Assembly: GCA_001303545.1 (NCBI GenBank)
Contig: LJUA01000025.1
Span: forward strand, 1 to 14,989
DNA from: Dehalococcoidia bacterium SM23_28_2
GTDB taxonomy: Bacteria > Chloroflexota > Dehalococcoidia > SM23-28-2
Direction of reading: 5' to 3'
Length of the DNA: 14,989 nt
Positions 6,366 through 13,740 of this stretch are shown one piece after another. How positions within the stretch are numbered: the stretch's first letter is position 1; each line of letters begins with the position of its first letter. Made by a program: the position numbers and the translations under genes. The notes below the pieces were generated by a model. The model had not been told where the DNA came from, made no database searches, and saw only the letters and a list, made by a program, of their open reading frames with translations.

Positions 6366-7778
6366 CTAGGGGTCAACGGGCATGTCCTCGCATTGCACCC
6401 CGCTGGCGGTGATCAGCACCATCAGGGCGTCGTACTTGTCGATGGTGGTGAGGTTGCACAAGCCGGTCACCCCACAGCGGCCTGGGACGTAGCGCGTCCA
6501 ACCTTCTAGGGGGCCTCCCCAGTGGTAAGCGATGCTGTAGTTGCCCGCGCCGATGCAGTCCAAGACCGTCGCGGCGGCCGTATCGTTGGGGCCCGTCCAC
6601 ACGAAGTTGTGCCAGCCCGCGGGGCTCAGATCGACGTCGCGGGTGGTGGGTACCACGGTGGCCGTGGCGGTCGGGCTAGGCGTCGGGCTGGGTGTCGGGC
6701 TGGGTGTCGGGCTGGGTGTGGGCGTGGGTGTCGGGCTGGGGCTGGGGCTGGGAGCGGGCGAGGTGGTCCAGGGGTGGAAGACCACCGCGCCGTGGACAGT
6801 GCCGCACTCGTCGTCGTCCTCGTCATCGTAGATCAGCGCGGCGATGGCCGACCTGATGTTGGTGCCGCCCCAGTAGTTGTAGGTGGCGTTGACCGTAACC
6901 TCAGTGTCAGCCCCGCAAGCCAGGTCCACGAAGTAGTCCGGTGCGCTGGGGCTGCCGGCGAAGCTGTTGGCGTAGTCGGGGTGGCCGCCGATGACTATTA
7001 GCGAGTCGGCACTGGCTATCTCGTCGATGTGAATCCCATCGCTGCCGGCGTTGATCGTGTTGCGTATGACCTGCACGTTAAGCCTGCCGGCGTCATCGTC
7101 GAGGTTGAGAGCGGCCACAGTACCGGACAGGTCGTTGTCTGCTACCAGGGCCTCGTCTTCACCGTCTACGAACACCCCAAAGTCATTGTTCGCCGCTGTC
7201 GTGTTTTCGCGTATCTCATTGTGATCGCCGCCTACGGCGAGGATGCCAACCTGGTTTTGGAGTAAGGTGCTGCCATACACCAGGCTCCCGCTTGAGCCGT
7301 CGAGCACGATCCCCTCGTCCCACTCCAACGCCCATACGTCCTCGATGATGGCATCATCGCCGCTGACGTAGATGCCGGTGTCGCCGCCGGGGCCGTCTAA
7401 GGTGATATGCTGGATGGTTACGTCGTTGGCGGTGACAATGAAGCCGTCGCCGAGACGCTCAAGCACGATGTCGCCGACATCGGCCCCTTCTCGGCCCTCG
7501 ATGGTCAGGCTGATGCCCACGTTGACGGTTTCGTCGTAGGTGCCTTCGCACACCCGTACGATGTCATCGGCGGAGGAAGCTGCCACGGCGCTGGTGATAT
7601 CGGCGTAGGCCGTTGCAGTGGAGCATTCGGTCGGCTCACCAGCGTCGTCGGCGTCGTTCACCCAGCGCACTGTCTGGGCCTCGGCCAGCCAGCTCTGCCA
7701 GGTGCCCAGAGCAATGGTGAGAACTGCCACCAGACCTACCACCGCCACCACTGCTGTCCTGGAGCGGAGCCATCTCAT
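6366..7778 (-). CDS. Exported right-handed beta-helix protein with Ser/Pro/Thr linker and Cys-bearing C-terminal domain
   Basis: Predicted secreted or surface protein of 470 residues; function unknown. I chose the ATG at 7778 (AGGAG 7 bases upstream) rather than the in-frame start at 7832. Residues 1-35 are a signal peptide or anchor: MRWLRSR, then a hydrophobic stretch to about 25 and an AEA site. Residues 36-337 show short repeated strands of parallel beta-helix (NosD/PbH1-like) form, such as GDDAIIEDV and HNEIRENTT, ending with NATYNYWGG. Residues 339-371 are a Ser/Pro/Thr-rich linker. Residues 379-470 form a separate domain (AGWHNFVWTG) with C408, C435, C441 and C463. The N-terminal half also has four Cys (52, 77, 288, 325), so disulfides are plausible. 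Carbohydrate binding or surface adhesion is a guess. It has its own promoter and terminator. Confidence 0.85.
   Translation of the reverse strand: MRWLRSRTAVVAVVGLVAVLTIALGTWQSWLAEAQTVRWVNDADDAGEPTECSTATAYADITSAVAASSADDIVRVCEGTYDETVNVGISLTIEGREGADVGDIVLERLGDGFIVTANDVTIQHITLDGPGGDTGIYVSGDDAIIEDVWALEWDEGIVLDGSSGSLVYGSTLLQNQVGILAVGGDHNEIRENTTAANNDFGVFVDGEDEALVADNDLSGTVAALNLDDDAGRLNVQVIRNTINAGSDGIHIDEIASADSLIVIGGHPDYANSFAGSPSAPDYFVDLACGADTEVTVNATYNYWGGTNIRSAIAALIYDDEDDDECGTVHGAVVFHPWTTSPAPSPSPSPTPTPTPSPTPSPTPSPTPSPTATATVVPTTRDVDLSPAGWHNFVWTGPNDTAAATVLDCIGAGNYSIAYHWGGPLEGWTRYVPGRCGVTGLCNLTTIDKYDALMVLITASGVQCEDMPVDP
6671..6754. repeat. 12-base tandem repeat encoding the Ser/Pro/Thr linker
   Basis: Seven 12-base units in register, three identical (TCGGGCTGGGTG, 6683-6718) and the others diverged. 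On the minus strand one unit encodes Ser-Pro-Thr-Pro or a variant. Such in-frame arrays can change length without breaking the gene. Confidence 0.85.
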
Positions 7779-7822
7779 GGTCAATCTCCTTCCATTGATT
7801 ACTAAATGATCGCGTTGCTCTG

Positions 7823-7851
7823 TTTCTATCACAGGCGTAAGAACGTGTCAA
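7823..7851 (-). promoter_or_regulatory. Predicted promoter of the beta-helix gene
   Basis: Minus strand: consensus -35 TTGACA (7846-7851), 17-base spacer, -10 TAGAAA (7823-7828). The leader would be about 38 bases before the ATG at 7778. The strong promoter suggests steady expression. Confidence 0.65.
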
Positions 7852-7906
7852 GAGGGTGTGCTTGTTTACTGCCTTTCGACTGCCGCCGCCACTCGATGGC
7901 AGTCAG

Positions 7907-8560
7907 TTAAGTGGGACGGCGGGAGGCTATGTAGTCGACGCTCTTGCGATACCAGTCCTCCTCGATCTTGCCGCTGGCCATCAGGTAGTTGAGCATCGTC
8001 TCCAGGCCGAGGACGGATATGAGGTTATAGCCGTGGGCCTTCAGGCGTTCCTTGGCTCCCTCGTGCCGATCCAGCAGCACTACTACATCCTTAACCTTCA
8101 GGCCGGCCAGCCCTAGGAAGGCGGCCGTCTCGATGATGTTTCCACCGCCGGTAACGAGGTCATCGATCAGGAGGACCGTCTCGCCTCGCTCGTATATGCC
8201 CTCCAGGAAGGGTTTGGTGGTGTCGCGATCCTTGGATGGGTGGATGTACACCATCGGCACGTTGGCGATGAGGGAGAAGACGGTGGCCAGATGCAACCCA
8301 CCAAAGGGAATGCCCGCCACTCGGTGGAAGGGGGCCCCGCGGGGGTGAAGCATCTTCTGGAGGGTGCGCACGTCATCGTACATCAGGCGGGCCGCTCGTC
8401 TCAGGGATCTGGGCTTGCTGATCAGCAGGCGCACGTTGACGTAGATGGGAGAGTGGAGGGTCGTCCTTCCCAGGGTGAAGTCGCCAAACCGGATCGCTCC
8501 CAGATCCCACAGGGTCTTCGCCAGCCACAGATTACCGGCGCTCCGACCAGAATGGCCCAT
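7907..8560 (-). CDS. pyrE: Orotate phosphoribosyltransferase-like protein
   Basis: Type I phosphoribosyltransferase most like orotate PRTase, which makes OMP from orotate and PRPP in pyrimidine synthesis. From the ATG at 8560 it is 217 residues, the usual OPRT length; a TTG at 8581 would add seven and has GGAGG upstream. Seen: PIYVNVRLLISKPRSL, AGIPFGGLHLA, and the PRPP loop VLLIDDLVTGGG (motif [DE]D-x-x-T-G-G). The flexible catalytic loop is divergent: the family's RKxxK-x-H pattern reads HPSKDRD, losing the Arg and His that act on PRPP. The orotate assignment is therefore tentative, and another base specificity is possible. It stands alone with a strong promoter; no other pyrimidine gene is nearby. 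Confidence 0.8.
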   Translation of the reverse strand: MGHSGRSAGNLWLAKTLWDLGAIRFGDFTLGRTTLHSPIYVNVRLLISKPRSLRRAARLMYDDVRTLQKMLHPRGAPFHRVAGIPFGGLHLATVFSLIANVPMVYIHPSKDRDTTKPFLEGIYERGETVLLIDDLVTGGGNIIETAAFLGLAGLKVKDVVVLLDRHEGAKERLKAHGYNLISVLGLETMLNYLMASGKIEEDWYRKSVDYIASRRPT

Positions 8561-8643
8561 GTTGACTCGCCTCTGCTCCAACTAAGGAGAGCCTCCCCGC
8601 AGAAGAGGTAGCCCCCGCGAGCAGAGGCCCTTGGAGCGGCAAA

Positions 8644-8672
8644 ACGATACCACTACCCATAGGCGCTGTCAA
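8644..8672 (-). promoter_or_regulatory. Predicted promoter of the OPRT-like gene
   Basis: Minus strand: consensus -35 TTGACA (8667-8672), 17-base spacer, -10 TATCGT (8644-8649). It sits in the gap after the hydroxyacid dehydrogenase stop and gives a leader of about 77 bases to the ATG at 8560. I saw no convincing riboswitch or attenuator structure in the leader. Confidence 0.65.
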
Positions 8673-8689
8673 GGCGTGGCGCTCACACT

Positions 8690-9706
8690 TTATCGTGGAA
8701 GGGATTGACGCCAGCGGCGGACGGCCTCTCGGTTGACACAGTGGGGCGGCACCTCGCCTCGCATGGCCGCCAGCAGGTTGTCCACGGCCATCTTGGCCAT
8801 GGCCAGGCGAGTGGCCACGCTGGCGCTGGCAATGTGGGGTGTGATGATGATGTTGTCCAGCCCCAGCAGAGGGTCGTCTGGGGCGATCGGTTCCTGCTCG
8901 CTGACGTCGATGGCAGCGGCGGCGATACGGCGCTCCTTGAGGAAGCGCCACAGGGCCCGTTGATCGACTATCGTTCCTCGGGCGGTGTTGACGAGAACGG
9001 CCGTGGGCTTCATGAGCGACAGCTCTCGCTCGCCGATGAGGTGGTGGGTCTCAGCGGTGAGGGGCACATGCAGGCTAATGAAATCGGACTCTGCCAGAAG
9101 CTCCTTGGGCTCCGCATAGGCCAGGCGGTAGCGGCGCTCCTCCTTGGGCTTCCGAGTCTTGTCGTAGTACAGGACGCGCATGCCGAAGCCGCGTCCCCTC
9201 TTGGCTACCTCCAGGCCGACGCCGCCCAGGCCCATCACTCCCAAGGTGGCGTCGTGTATGTCCTGCCCCAGGAGGATCTGCGGTCCCCACGTCTTCCAGC
9301 GACCCTCGCGAGTGTAGCGGTCGGCCTCTACCACTCGGCGAGCAGCGGCCAGCAGGAGGGCAAAGGCGAAGTCCGCGGTCGTCTTGGTCAGAATGCCGGG
9401 CGTGTTGGTCACCAGGATCGCCCGCCGGCTGGCCTCCTGCACGTCGATGTTGTCGTAACCCACAGCCATGTTGCTGATCGCCCGCAGCCGTGGCGCGGCC
9501 GCCATGATCCGCGCATCGATACGGTCGGTGAGGAGGGTGAGCAGGGCATCAGCATCGGCTGCCTCCGCCAGGAGGACATCCGGCGGCGGGGGCAACTCCC
9601 CGGGCCAGACCCTTACGGTCGCCATTTCTCGCAGGGGGTCGAGGGCGGCACTGGGAAGCTCCCGTGTGATGTAGACCTTGGCTGCTTCTGTTTCTGCCAC
9701 CTTCAC
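8690..9706 (-). CDS. gyaR: D-isomer 2-hydroxyacid dehydrogenase, glyoxylate/hydroxypyruvate reductase-like
   Basis: NAD(P)H-dependent cytoplasmic reductase; the closest pattern I recognise is archaeal/bacterial glyoxylate reductase (GyaR). Of 338 residues, the catalytic triad is visible as R243 (NTARG), E272 (EQEP) and H291 (TPHIASAS). The cofactor-binding turn is GLGGVG (159-164), followed by VLYYDKTRKPKEE, in which both an acidic residue and Arg/Lys are present, so NADH or NADPH use is open. MAVGYDNID and the C-terminal VNREAV are family signatures. Start: the GTG at 9706 extends furthest, but the GTG at 9700 has AGAGG five bases upstream and may be the real one. It is divergent from degV and shares a roughly 110-base intergenic region with it. 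Other hydroxyacid substrates, such as D-glycerate or phosphoglycerate, cannot be excluded. Confidence 0.93.
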   Translation of the reverse strand: MKVAETEAAKVYITRELPSAALDPLREMATVRVWPGELPPPPDVLLAEAADADALLTLLTDRIDARIMAAAPRLRAISNMAVGYDNIDVQEASRRAILVTNTPGILTKTTADFAFALLLAAARRVVEADRYTREGRWKTWGPQILLGQDIHDATLGVMGLGGVGLEVAKRGRGFGMRVLYYDKTRKPKEERRYRLAYAEPKELLAESDFISLHVPLTAETHHLIGERELSLMKPTAVLVNTARGTIVDQRALWRFLKERRIAAAAIDVSEQEPIAPDDPLLGLDNIIITPHIASASVATRLAMAKMAVDNLLAAMRGEVPPHCVNREAVRRWRQSLPR

Positions 9707-9718
9707 CTCTTGCCACGC

Positions 9719-9749
9719 ATGATACTCTAGTGGCGGGCCGTTCTGTCAA
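9719..9749 (-). promoter_or_regulatory. Predicted promoter of the hydroxyacid dehydrogenase
   Basis: Minus strand: -35 TTGACA (9744-9749), 19-base spacer, -10 TATCAT (9719-9724). The start would be near 9712, only about 6-12 bases before the GTG starts, so again an almost leaderless transcript. The long spacer lowers confidence. Confidence 0.5.
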
Positions 9750-9786
9750 TCGGTGGCTAAGGGGCTAGCGGCGCGGGGCCACCTGT

Positions 9787-9795
9787 TGTTAGAAT
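9787..9795 (+). promoter_or_regulatory. Predicted extended -10 promoter for degV
   Basis: TGTTAGAAT is an extended -10 (TGn + TAGAAT). No good -35 lies at the expected distance. The start would be near 9802, overlapping the Shine-Dalgarno AAGGAGG at 9801-9807. Confidence 0.45.
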
Positions 9796-9818
9796 GCACA
9801 AAGGAGGGAACGGGAGAC

Positions 9819-10703
9819 GTGGACTCCTTTGCCATTGTCTGTGATAGCAGCCACGATCTGCCGCCATACATCAGCGAGAAGCTGCGCCTTACGGTGGTGC
9901 CCTACAGCATCAACTTCGGCGTGGACAGCAGCATCGATGATGGTGTGATGTCTCCGGAGGAGTTCGCCGAGCTGCTGGACCGATATGAGAAGGGCAAGGG
10001 ATATCCCACGACGGCCGCGCCCGCTCCTTCTCGGTTCGTGGAGGCGTTCAAGGCCAATGTGAAGAAAGGCCTGTCGCGAATCCTTACCGTCACCGTCTCC
10101 GGCAGGCTGAGCAAGACATACGAGTCTGCCGTCCAGGCGGCGGACATGGTCAAAGAGGAGTATCCTGACTCGGAGATCGAGGTGGTAGACTCCCTTAGTG
10201 GCTCGATGGCGGAGGGCATGCTTGTCCTGGAGGCGGCCCGTGTGCGCGACTTGGGCCGGCCTTTGCATGAGGCCAAGCGGCTGCTAGAGGAGATGAGGGG
10301 ACGTGTGCGGCTCCTTGCCGCACTGGAAACGACCAAGTACCTGGTGAAGAGCGGACGGGCGCGCTCCTTCCAGCATATGCTCAGCACCGCCCTGCGGATC
10401 AAGCCGGTCATCACTGCTAGGGAGGGGGCTATAGCTCTCTACAGCAGAGTGCGGGGCCGTATGGAGAGAGCCGTCGATCACATGGTTGACGAAGTGCAGC
10501 GCACCTACAAGTCGGGCATAGTTGCGGTGGTGGAGGGAATAGCCCCCGACCTGCGAGAGATGATTGTACACAAGCTGTGTCAAAGGCTGGGCATCAACAG
10601 GGAGCAGATCGTGGAGGCCCAGATGACCTCCGCTCTGCTCGTTCATCTGGGCAGGCGGACGGTGGGCGTTGTCTGGGAGGAGGAGGAGCCCCAGCCTTCA
10701 TAG
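9819..10703 (+). CDS. DegV-family fatty-acid-binding protein
   Basis: DegV proteins bind a long-chain fatty acid; many act as FakB partners of fatty-acid kinase, presenting exogenous fatty acids for phosphorylation. From the GTG at 9819 the protein is 294 residues, the normal family length, beginning VDSFAIVCDSSHDLPPY, where other members start. A longer in-frame extension to 9753 lacks homology-like sequence and a Shine-Dalgarno. Motifs: YPTTAAPAPSRF (ligand pocket loop), LTVTVSGRLSKTYESA and EVVDSLSGSMAEG. No FakA kinase is nearby. It is followed 21 bases later by the HAD gene on the same strand, so the two are likely co-transcribed. Confidence 0.92.
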   Translation: MDSFAIVCDSSHDLPPYISEKLRLTVVPYSINFGVDSSIDDGVMSPEEFAELLDRYEKGKGYPTTAAPAPSRFVEAFKANVKKGLSRILTVTVSGRLSKTYESAVQAADMVKEEYPDSEIEVVDSLSGSMAEGMLVLEAARVRDLGRPLHEAKRLLEEMRGRVRLLAALETTKYLVKSGRARSFQHMLSTALRIKPVITAREGAIALYSRVRGRMERAVDHMVDEVQRTYKSGIVAVVEGIAPDLREMIVHKLCQRLGINREQIVEAQMTSALLVHLGRRTVGVVWEEEEPQPS

Positions 10704-10724
10704 CGAGCTGCGGGCGCTGCAGCA

Positions 10725-11405
10725 TTGGCGAGATTCTTCCTCTTTGACGTTGACAAGACCCTGGTAGATAGCCGTGGTGCCGGCGGGCGGGCGATGAATC
10801 TGGCTTTCGCTCGCCTATTCGGCATCGAGCAGGGCTTCGCTGGCATCGACTTCAGTGGCCGCACCGATACGGCCATCTTCCGCGATGCCGTCAGCGCACA
10901 CGGCCTCGATGGCGACTTCCCCGCCCTTATGGATCGCTTTCAGGAGGCCTACCACAGCATGCTGCCCGATTCGCTGGTCGAAACCCAGGGGTGTGTGCTC
11001 CCCGGCGTGCGCGAGTTGCTGACTGGCCTGCAGGCGGCTCCGGGGGCGCTTCTGGGGCTGGCGACGGGCAACTTCCGCGAGGCCGCCCGCCTGAAGCTGG
11101 AGCATTTCGGGCTGTATGAGTTCTTCCTGGCAGGCGGCTACGCTGACGACTCCCAGGATCGGGCGGAGCTTGTGGCAATAGCCATCGAGCGGCTGGCCGA
11201 GGCGAGCGGCGGGCAGTCTTCCCGCGAGGTCTATGTGATCGGCGATACGCCCCTGGACACAGCCGCCGCTGAGGCCAACGGGGCGCGCTCGGTGGCCGTA
11301 GCTACGGGGTTCTTCAGCGTCGACCAGTTGATGGCCGCCGGCGCCGGCCTCGTCTTCCCCGACTTCTCCTCCTGGCAGACGGTTCTGGACGCCCTACTGG
11401 CCTGA
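10725..11405 (+). CDS. HAD-superfamily hydrolase, phosphoglycolate phosphatase-like
   Basis: Predicted phosphatase of 226 residues. HAD motif I is FDVDKT (D8 nucleophile, D10), motif II is the Thr of LATGN (T114), motif III is the Lys of RLKLEHFG (K124), and motif IV is VIGDTPLD (D174, D178). An alpha-helical cap (about 18-90) with FSGRTDTAIF is of the C1 type seen in Gph/beta-phosphoglucomutase relatives. The substrate is not determinable; phosphoglycolate would fit with the neighbouring glyoxylate-reductase-like gene, but that is inference. The start is a TTG at 10725, the first in-frame start after a stop, with no clear Shine-Dalgarno, so expression may depend on coupling to degV. It converges on the GGDEF gene. 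Confidence 0.9.
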   Translation: MARFFLFDVDKTLVDSRGAGGRAMNLAFARLFGIEQGFAGIDFSGRTDTAIFRDAVSAHGLDGDFPALMDRFQEAYHSMLPDSLVETQGCVLPGVRELLTGLQAAPGALLGLATGNFREAARLKLEHFGLYEFFLAGGYADDSQDRAELVAIAIERLAEASGGQSSREVYVIGDTPLDTAAAEANGARSVAVATGFFSVDQLMAAGAGLVFPDFSSWQTVLDALLA

Positions 11406-11414
11406 GCGGAGGCC

Positions 11415-11432
11415 CCCGGCTTATTCGCCGGG
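11415..11432. terminator. Small hairpin between convergent genes, possible bidirectional terminator
   Basis: CCCGGC pairs with GCCGGG around a 6-base loop (TTATTC). It overlaps the GGDEF stop codon and sits 9 bases past the HAD stop. No T-tract follows on either strand, so termination here is uncertain. Confidence 0.25.
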
Positions 11433-13466
11433 AAGCGCGTGTTCCTTCTCCTTGCCCTTGCTGCTGGCGCCTGCTGGACGCTCGGCCTCAGCCCGTCGGC
11501 TGACCGCGGCGGGGACCAATGGCCGGTCAGCCTCTCTCCGCGTTCTAACGTCGTGAGGCCGTGCTGCCCGCTTGGCGTCGTACATGGCAGCGTCCGCGAT
11601 TCTCACCAGGTCGTCCGCGGATTTTGCGTCGTTGGGGAAGCAGGCTATGCCGGCGCTGATGCTGAGGCGAGCTGCGGACCTATCGGTCGTTTTTCTGAGG
11701 CTTGTGGTGACGAGGCTGTTTATGCGATCGACGATGGCTTGTGCCTTTGATGAGTCGGCGTGCACTATTATCGCCGCGAACTCGTCGCCGCCGTAGCGGA
11801 AGGCGATATCTGAGCCGCGTATCGCCTTACGGATGCAGTCAGCAAGGAGGCGTAGAATGCCGTCACCCGCCTGGTGGCCGCGGGAGTCGTTGTACTGCTT
11901 GAAGTTGTCGACGTCCATCATCACCACGGCGAAGCCGTGCTTGTACCGCCTGGAGCGTTCGATCTCCTCGCCCAGGCGCTGGTAGAAGTGGGCGTGGTTG
12001 TAGAGGCCGGTGAGGCCGTCGGTGATCGCTCTTATCTGCAGCTCGGCGTACAGCCGCTCTCGCTCCTCCTCGGCCCGCCTGCGCTCGGTGATGTCCTGGT
12101 AAACACCTCTGTATCCGAGCACGTTTCCTTGACCATCAAGGATGGGTAGCCCCGCGCTCTCAACCACGACCGTGTGGCCGTCCTTATGTACCTGCCGGGC
12201 CATCGCCTGGAAGAATGTGCCCTTGCGGGTAAAGCTCTCCCTGTCTCTTGCCGCAAGCTGTTTCTTGTCCTCCGGGGCGTAGAAGTCGTGGGGATATTTC
12301 CCGATTACCTCCTCGGGTTCATAGCCAAGGATGTCTTTCACTGCCGGGCTGGAGTACGTATAGCGCCCCTCTGAATCGACCTCCCAAATCCATTCGCGGG
12401 AGCTCTGGGCCACTTGGCTGAACCGTTCTTCGCTCTCACGCAGCGCTTTGTGCATCTGCGCCGCCTTGAGGGCCGACGCTGCCTGGGCGGCAAAACCCTG
12501 GAGAAACTTGACTTCCTCCGGATGGAAAGGGCGGGGCTTGAAATAGACGAAACCGATCGTGCCCAGGAATTCGTCCTGGAAGAGCATAGGGAAGATGGCC
12601 ACCGACCTTATGAGGCTCATCCTGAAGAACTGCCTGACAGCCGGTTCTGCCCGTTCGTCGTTCTGGGCGTCGGGCAGAAAAACGGGTTGTCGAGTGCGCA
12701 TCATTTCCAGCTTGTAGGGTTCGGGGCGCTCGGGATTGAAAGAATTCCTCCACACTTGTCCCGGGCTCGTCCCGGAGAAGCGGGACTCGCTGAGGATGCG
12801 AAGGAAGAACCGGTCGGTTTTGGCATCGTACACGTCGATGTTTATGATGTCTGCGCCGGTGGGCGCAGCGATGGCTGTCGCCAGGTTTGTCAGGGCGGCT
12901 TCCAGCAGGGCGGCTTCCACGTTGTCCGATCGACTGAGCACCTGAGCTGCGTCGGCGAAGGCGTGCAGTTGCTCCCCCTGACGTCGGTTGCGATCGGCGT
13001 TGAGGAACCGCTCCATGATGATAGTGAGAGCAGGCATCGCTGATTCCATGAAGCGCAACATACTAGCCCGCGCCTCGTGCTTGCAGGGCCCCCGCAGGAC
13101 ACACATCTCCGACGGGCTCTGACTGGTGGGGACAGCCAGGGCTAGGAACTGGCGGTCATCGCCGCTGGAGGCGCTGGTGAACTCTTCCACCCGGTGACCG
13201 ATGAGGTCGAAGGCCACCGGCCCGCCCAGGTCGAAGATGTGACTCTGCACTATCGCCAGGGCAACCGAGGTGAAGTCCGTGCTGGCACTATCCTCTGCGT
13301 CGCCGCAAGCGAGGAAATGCTGGTCCTCGGCATAGACCACTATCACCTCGGCTGCTCTCGTGCCTCGTCGGATGATGCTGGCCGCCAGGGCAAGGGTCTC
13401 CTTGGCGGCCCCGCCCTCGATAGCGAGCCTACCTAGCTGGTGGAGCGCCTCGACGTCTTGGCTCAT
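11421..13466 (-). CDS. GAF-GAF-PAS-GGDEF diguanylate cyclase
   Basis: A 681-residue signalling enzyme predicted to make cyclic di-GMP from two GTP. Domains in order: GAF-like domain (about 1-155, holding CGDAEDS and CVLRGPC), second GAF (about 165-335), PAS with PAC tail (about 345-463, SREWIWEVDSEGRYTYSSPA then YRGVYQDITERR), a short coiled linker (463-478), then GGDEF (about 479-640). The catalytic GGDEF (559-563) is intact. An inhibitory I-site RGSD (550-553) lies exactly five residues upstream, so product feedback is expected. There is no EAL domain and no transmembrane segment, so it is cytosolic. The tail (about 645-681) is low-complexity and charged. The ATG at 13466 has GGAG seven bases upstream. 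The ligand of the sensory domains is unknown. Confidence 0.95.
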   Translation of the reverse strand: MSQDVEALHQLGRLAIEGGAAKETLALAASIIRRGTRAAEVIVVYAEDQHFLACGDAEDSASTDFTSVALAIVQSHIFDLGGPVAFDLIGHRVEEFTSASSGDDRQFLALAVPTSQSPSEMCVLRGPCKHEARASMLRFMESAMPALTIIMERFLNADRNRRQGEQLHAFADAAQVLSRSDNVEAALLEAALTNLATAIAAPTGADIINIDVYDAKTDRFFLRILSESRFSGTSPGQVWRNSFNPERPEPYKLEMMRTRQPVFLPDAQNDERAEPAVRQFFRMSLIRSVAIFPMLFQDEFLGTIGFVYFKPRPFHPEEVKFLQGFAAQAASALKAAQMHKALRESEERFSQVAQSSREWIWEVDSEGRYTYSSPAVKDILGYEPEEVIGKYPHDFYAPEDKKQLAARDRESFTRKGTFFQAMARQVHKDGHTVVVESAGLPILDGQGNVLGYRGVYQDITERRRAEEERERLYAELQIRAITDGLTGLYNHAHFYQRLGEEIERSRRYKHGFAVVMMDVDNFKQYNDSRGHQAGDGILRLLADCIRKAIRGSDIAFRYGGDEFAAIIVHADSSKAQAIVDRINSLVTTSLRKTTDRSAARLSISAGIACFPNDAKSADDLVRIADAAMYDAKRAARPHDVRTRREADRPLVPAAVSRRAEAERPAGASSKGKEKEHALPGE

Positions 13467-13740
13467 TCATGCACTCCAGAACCGCCATAGCGGCGTTGGC
13501 GACAGGGAACCAGCGCTGCACTCGCCAGGACGGCTAGGCCCGCGCTGATCTCAAATCGAACATTGTGCAAACAGGGCCTTTTTGGCTTCACTGTATTTAG
13601 GACGCGCGAGTGAGGAGGCGGTTACAGTTGATATCGTTGGCATTGAGGCTTCTTCGTCTGTTTCCTGATGGCCACTCTGCGGCGGCGATGGCGCAGCCGA
13701 TGGAGATCGTGGGCAGTGCGCCGGTGCAGACGAGAGGAGC
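13467..13740. other. 274-base intergenic region between nuoG-like gene and diguanylate cyclase
   Basis: This is the longest non-coding stretch. I see no clear promoter or terminator in it. On the minus strand it holds a 30-codon open frame (13551-13643, starting MPTISTVTASS) that lacks a good Shine-Dalgarno and may be chance. Part of this sequence presumably holds the promoter of the diguanylate cyclase gene. Confidence 0.5.

Noticed and set aside
6671..6754. Short tandem repeats that might be taken for a CRISPR array
   Set aside because: Units are 12 bases with no spacers, in frame with the coding sequence, and encode a Ser/Pro/Thr linker.
7878..7904. Hairpin GACTGCC/GGCAGTC just after the OPRT-like stop codon
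   Set aside because: A 7-bp stem with a 13-base loop and no T-tract on the minus strand. Not convincing as a terminator.
8705..9730. A 341-codon plus-strand open frame opposite the hydroxyacid dehydrogenase
   Set aside because: It is the antisense shadow of a clear enzyme gene with all catalytic motifs. The translation has no recognisable domain, and such frames are common in GC-rich DNA.
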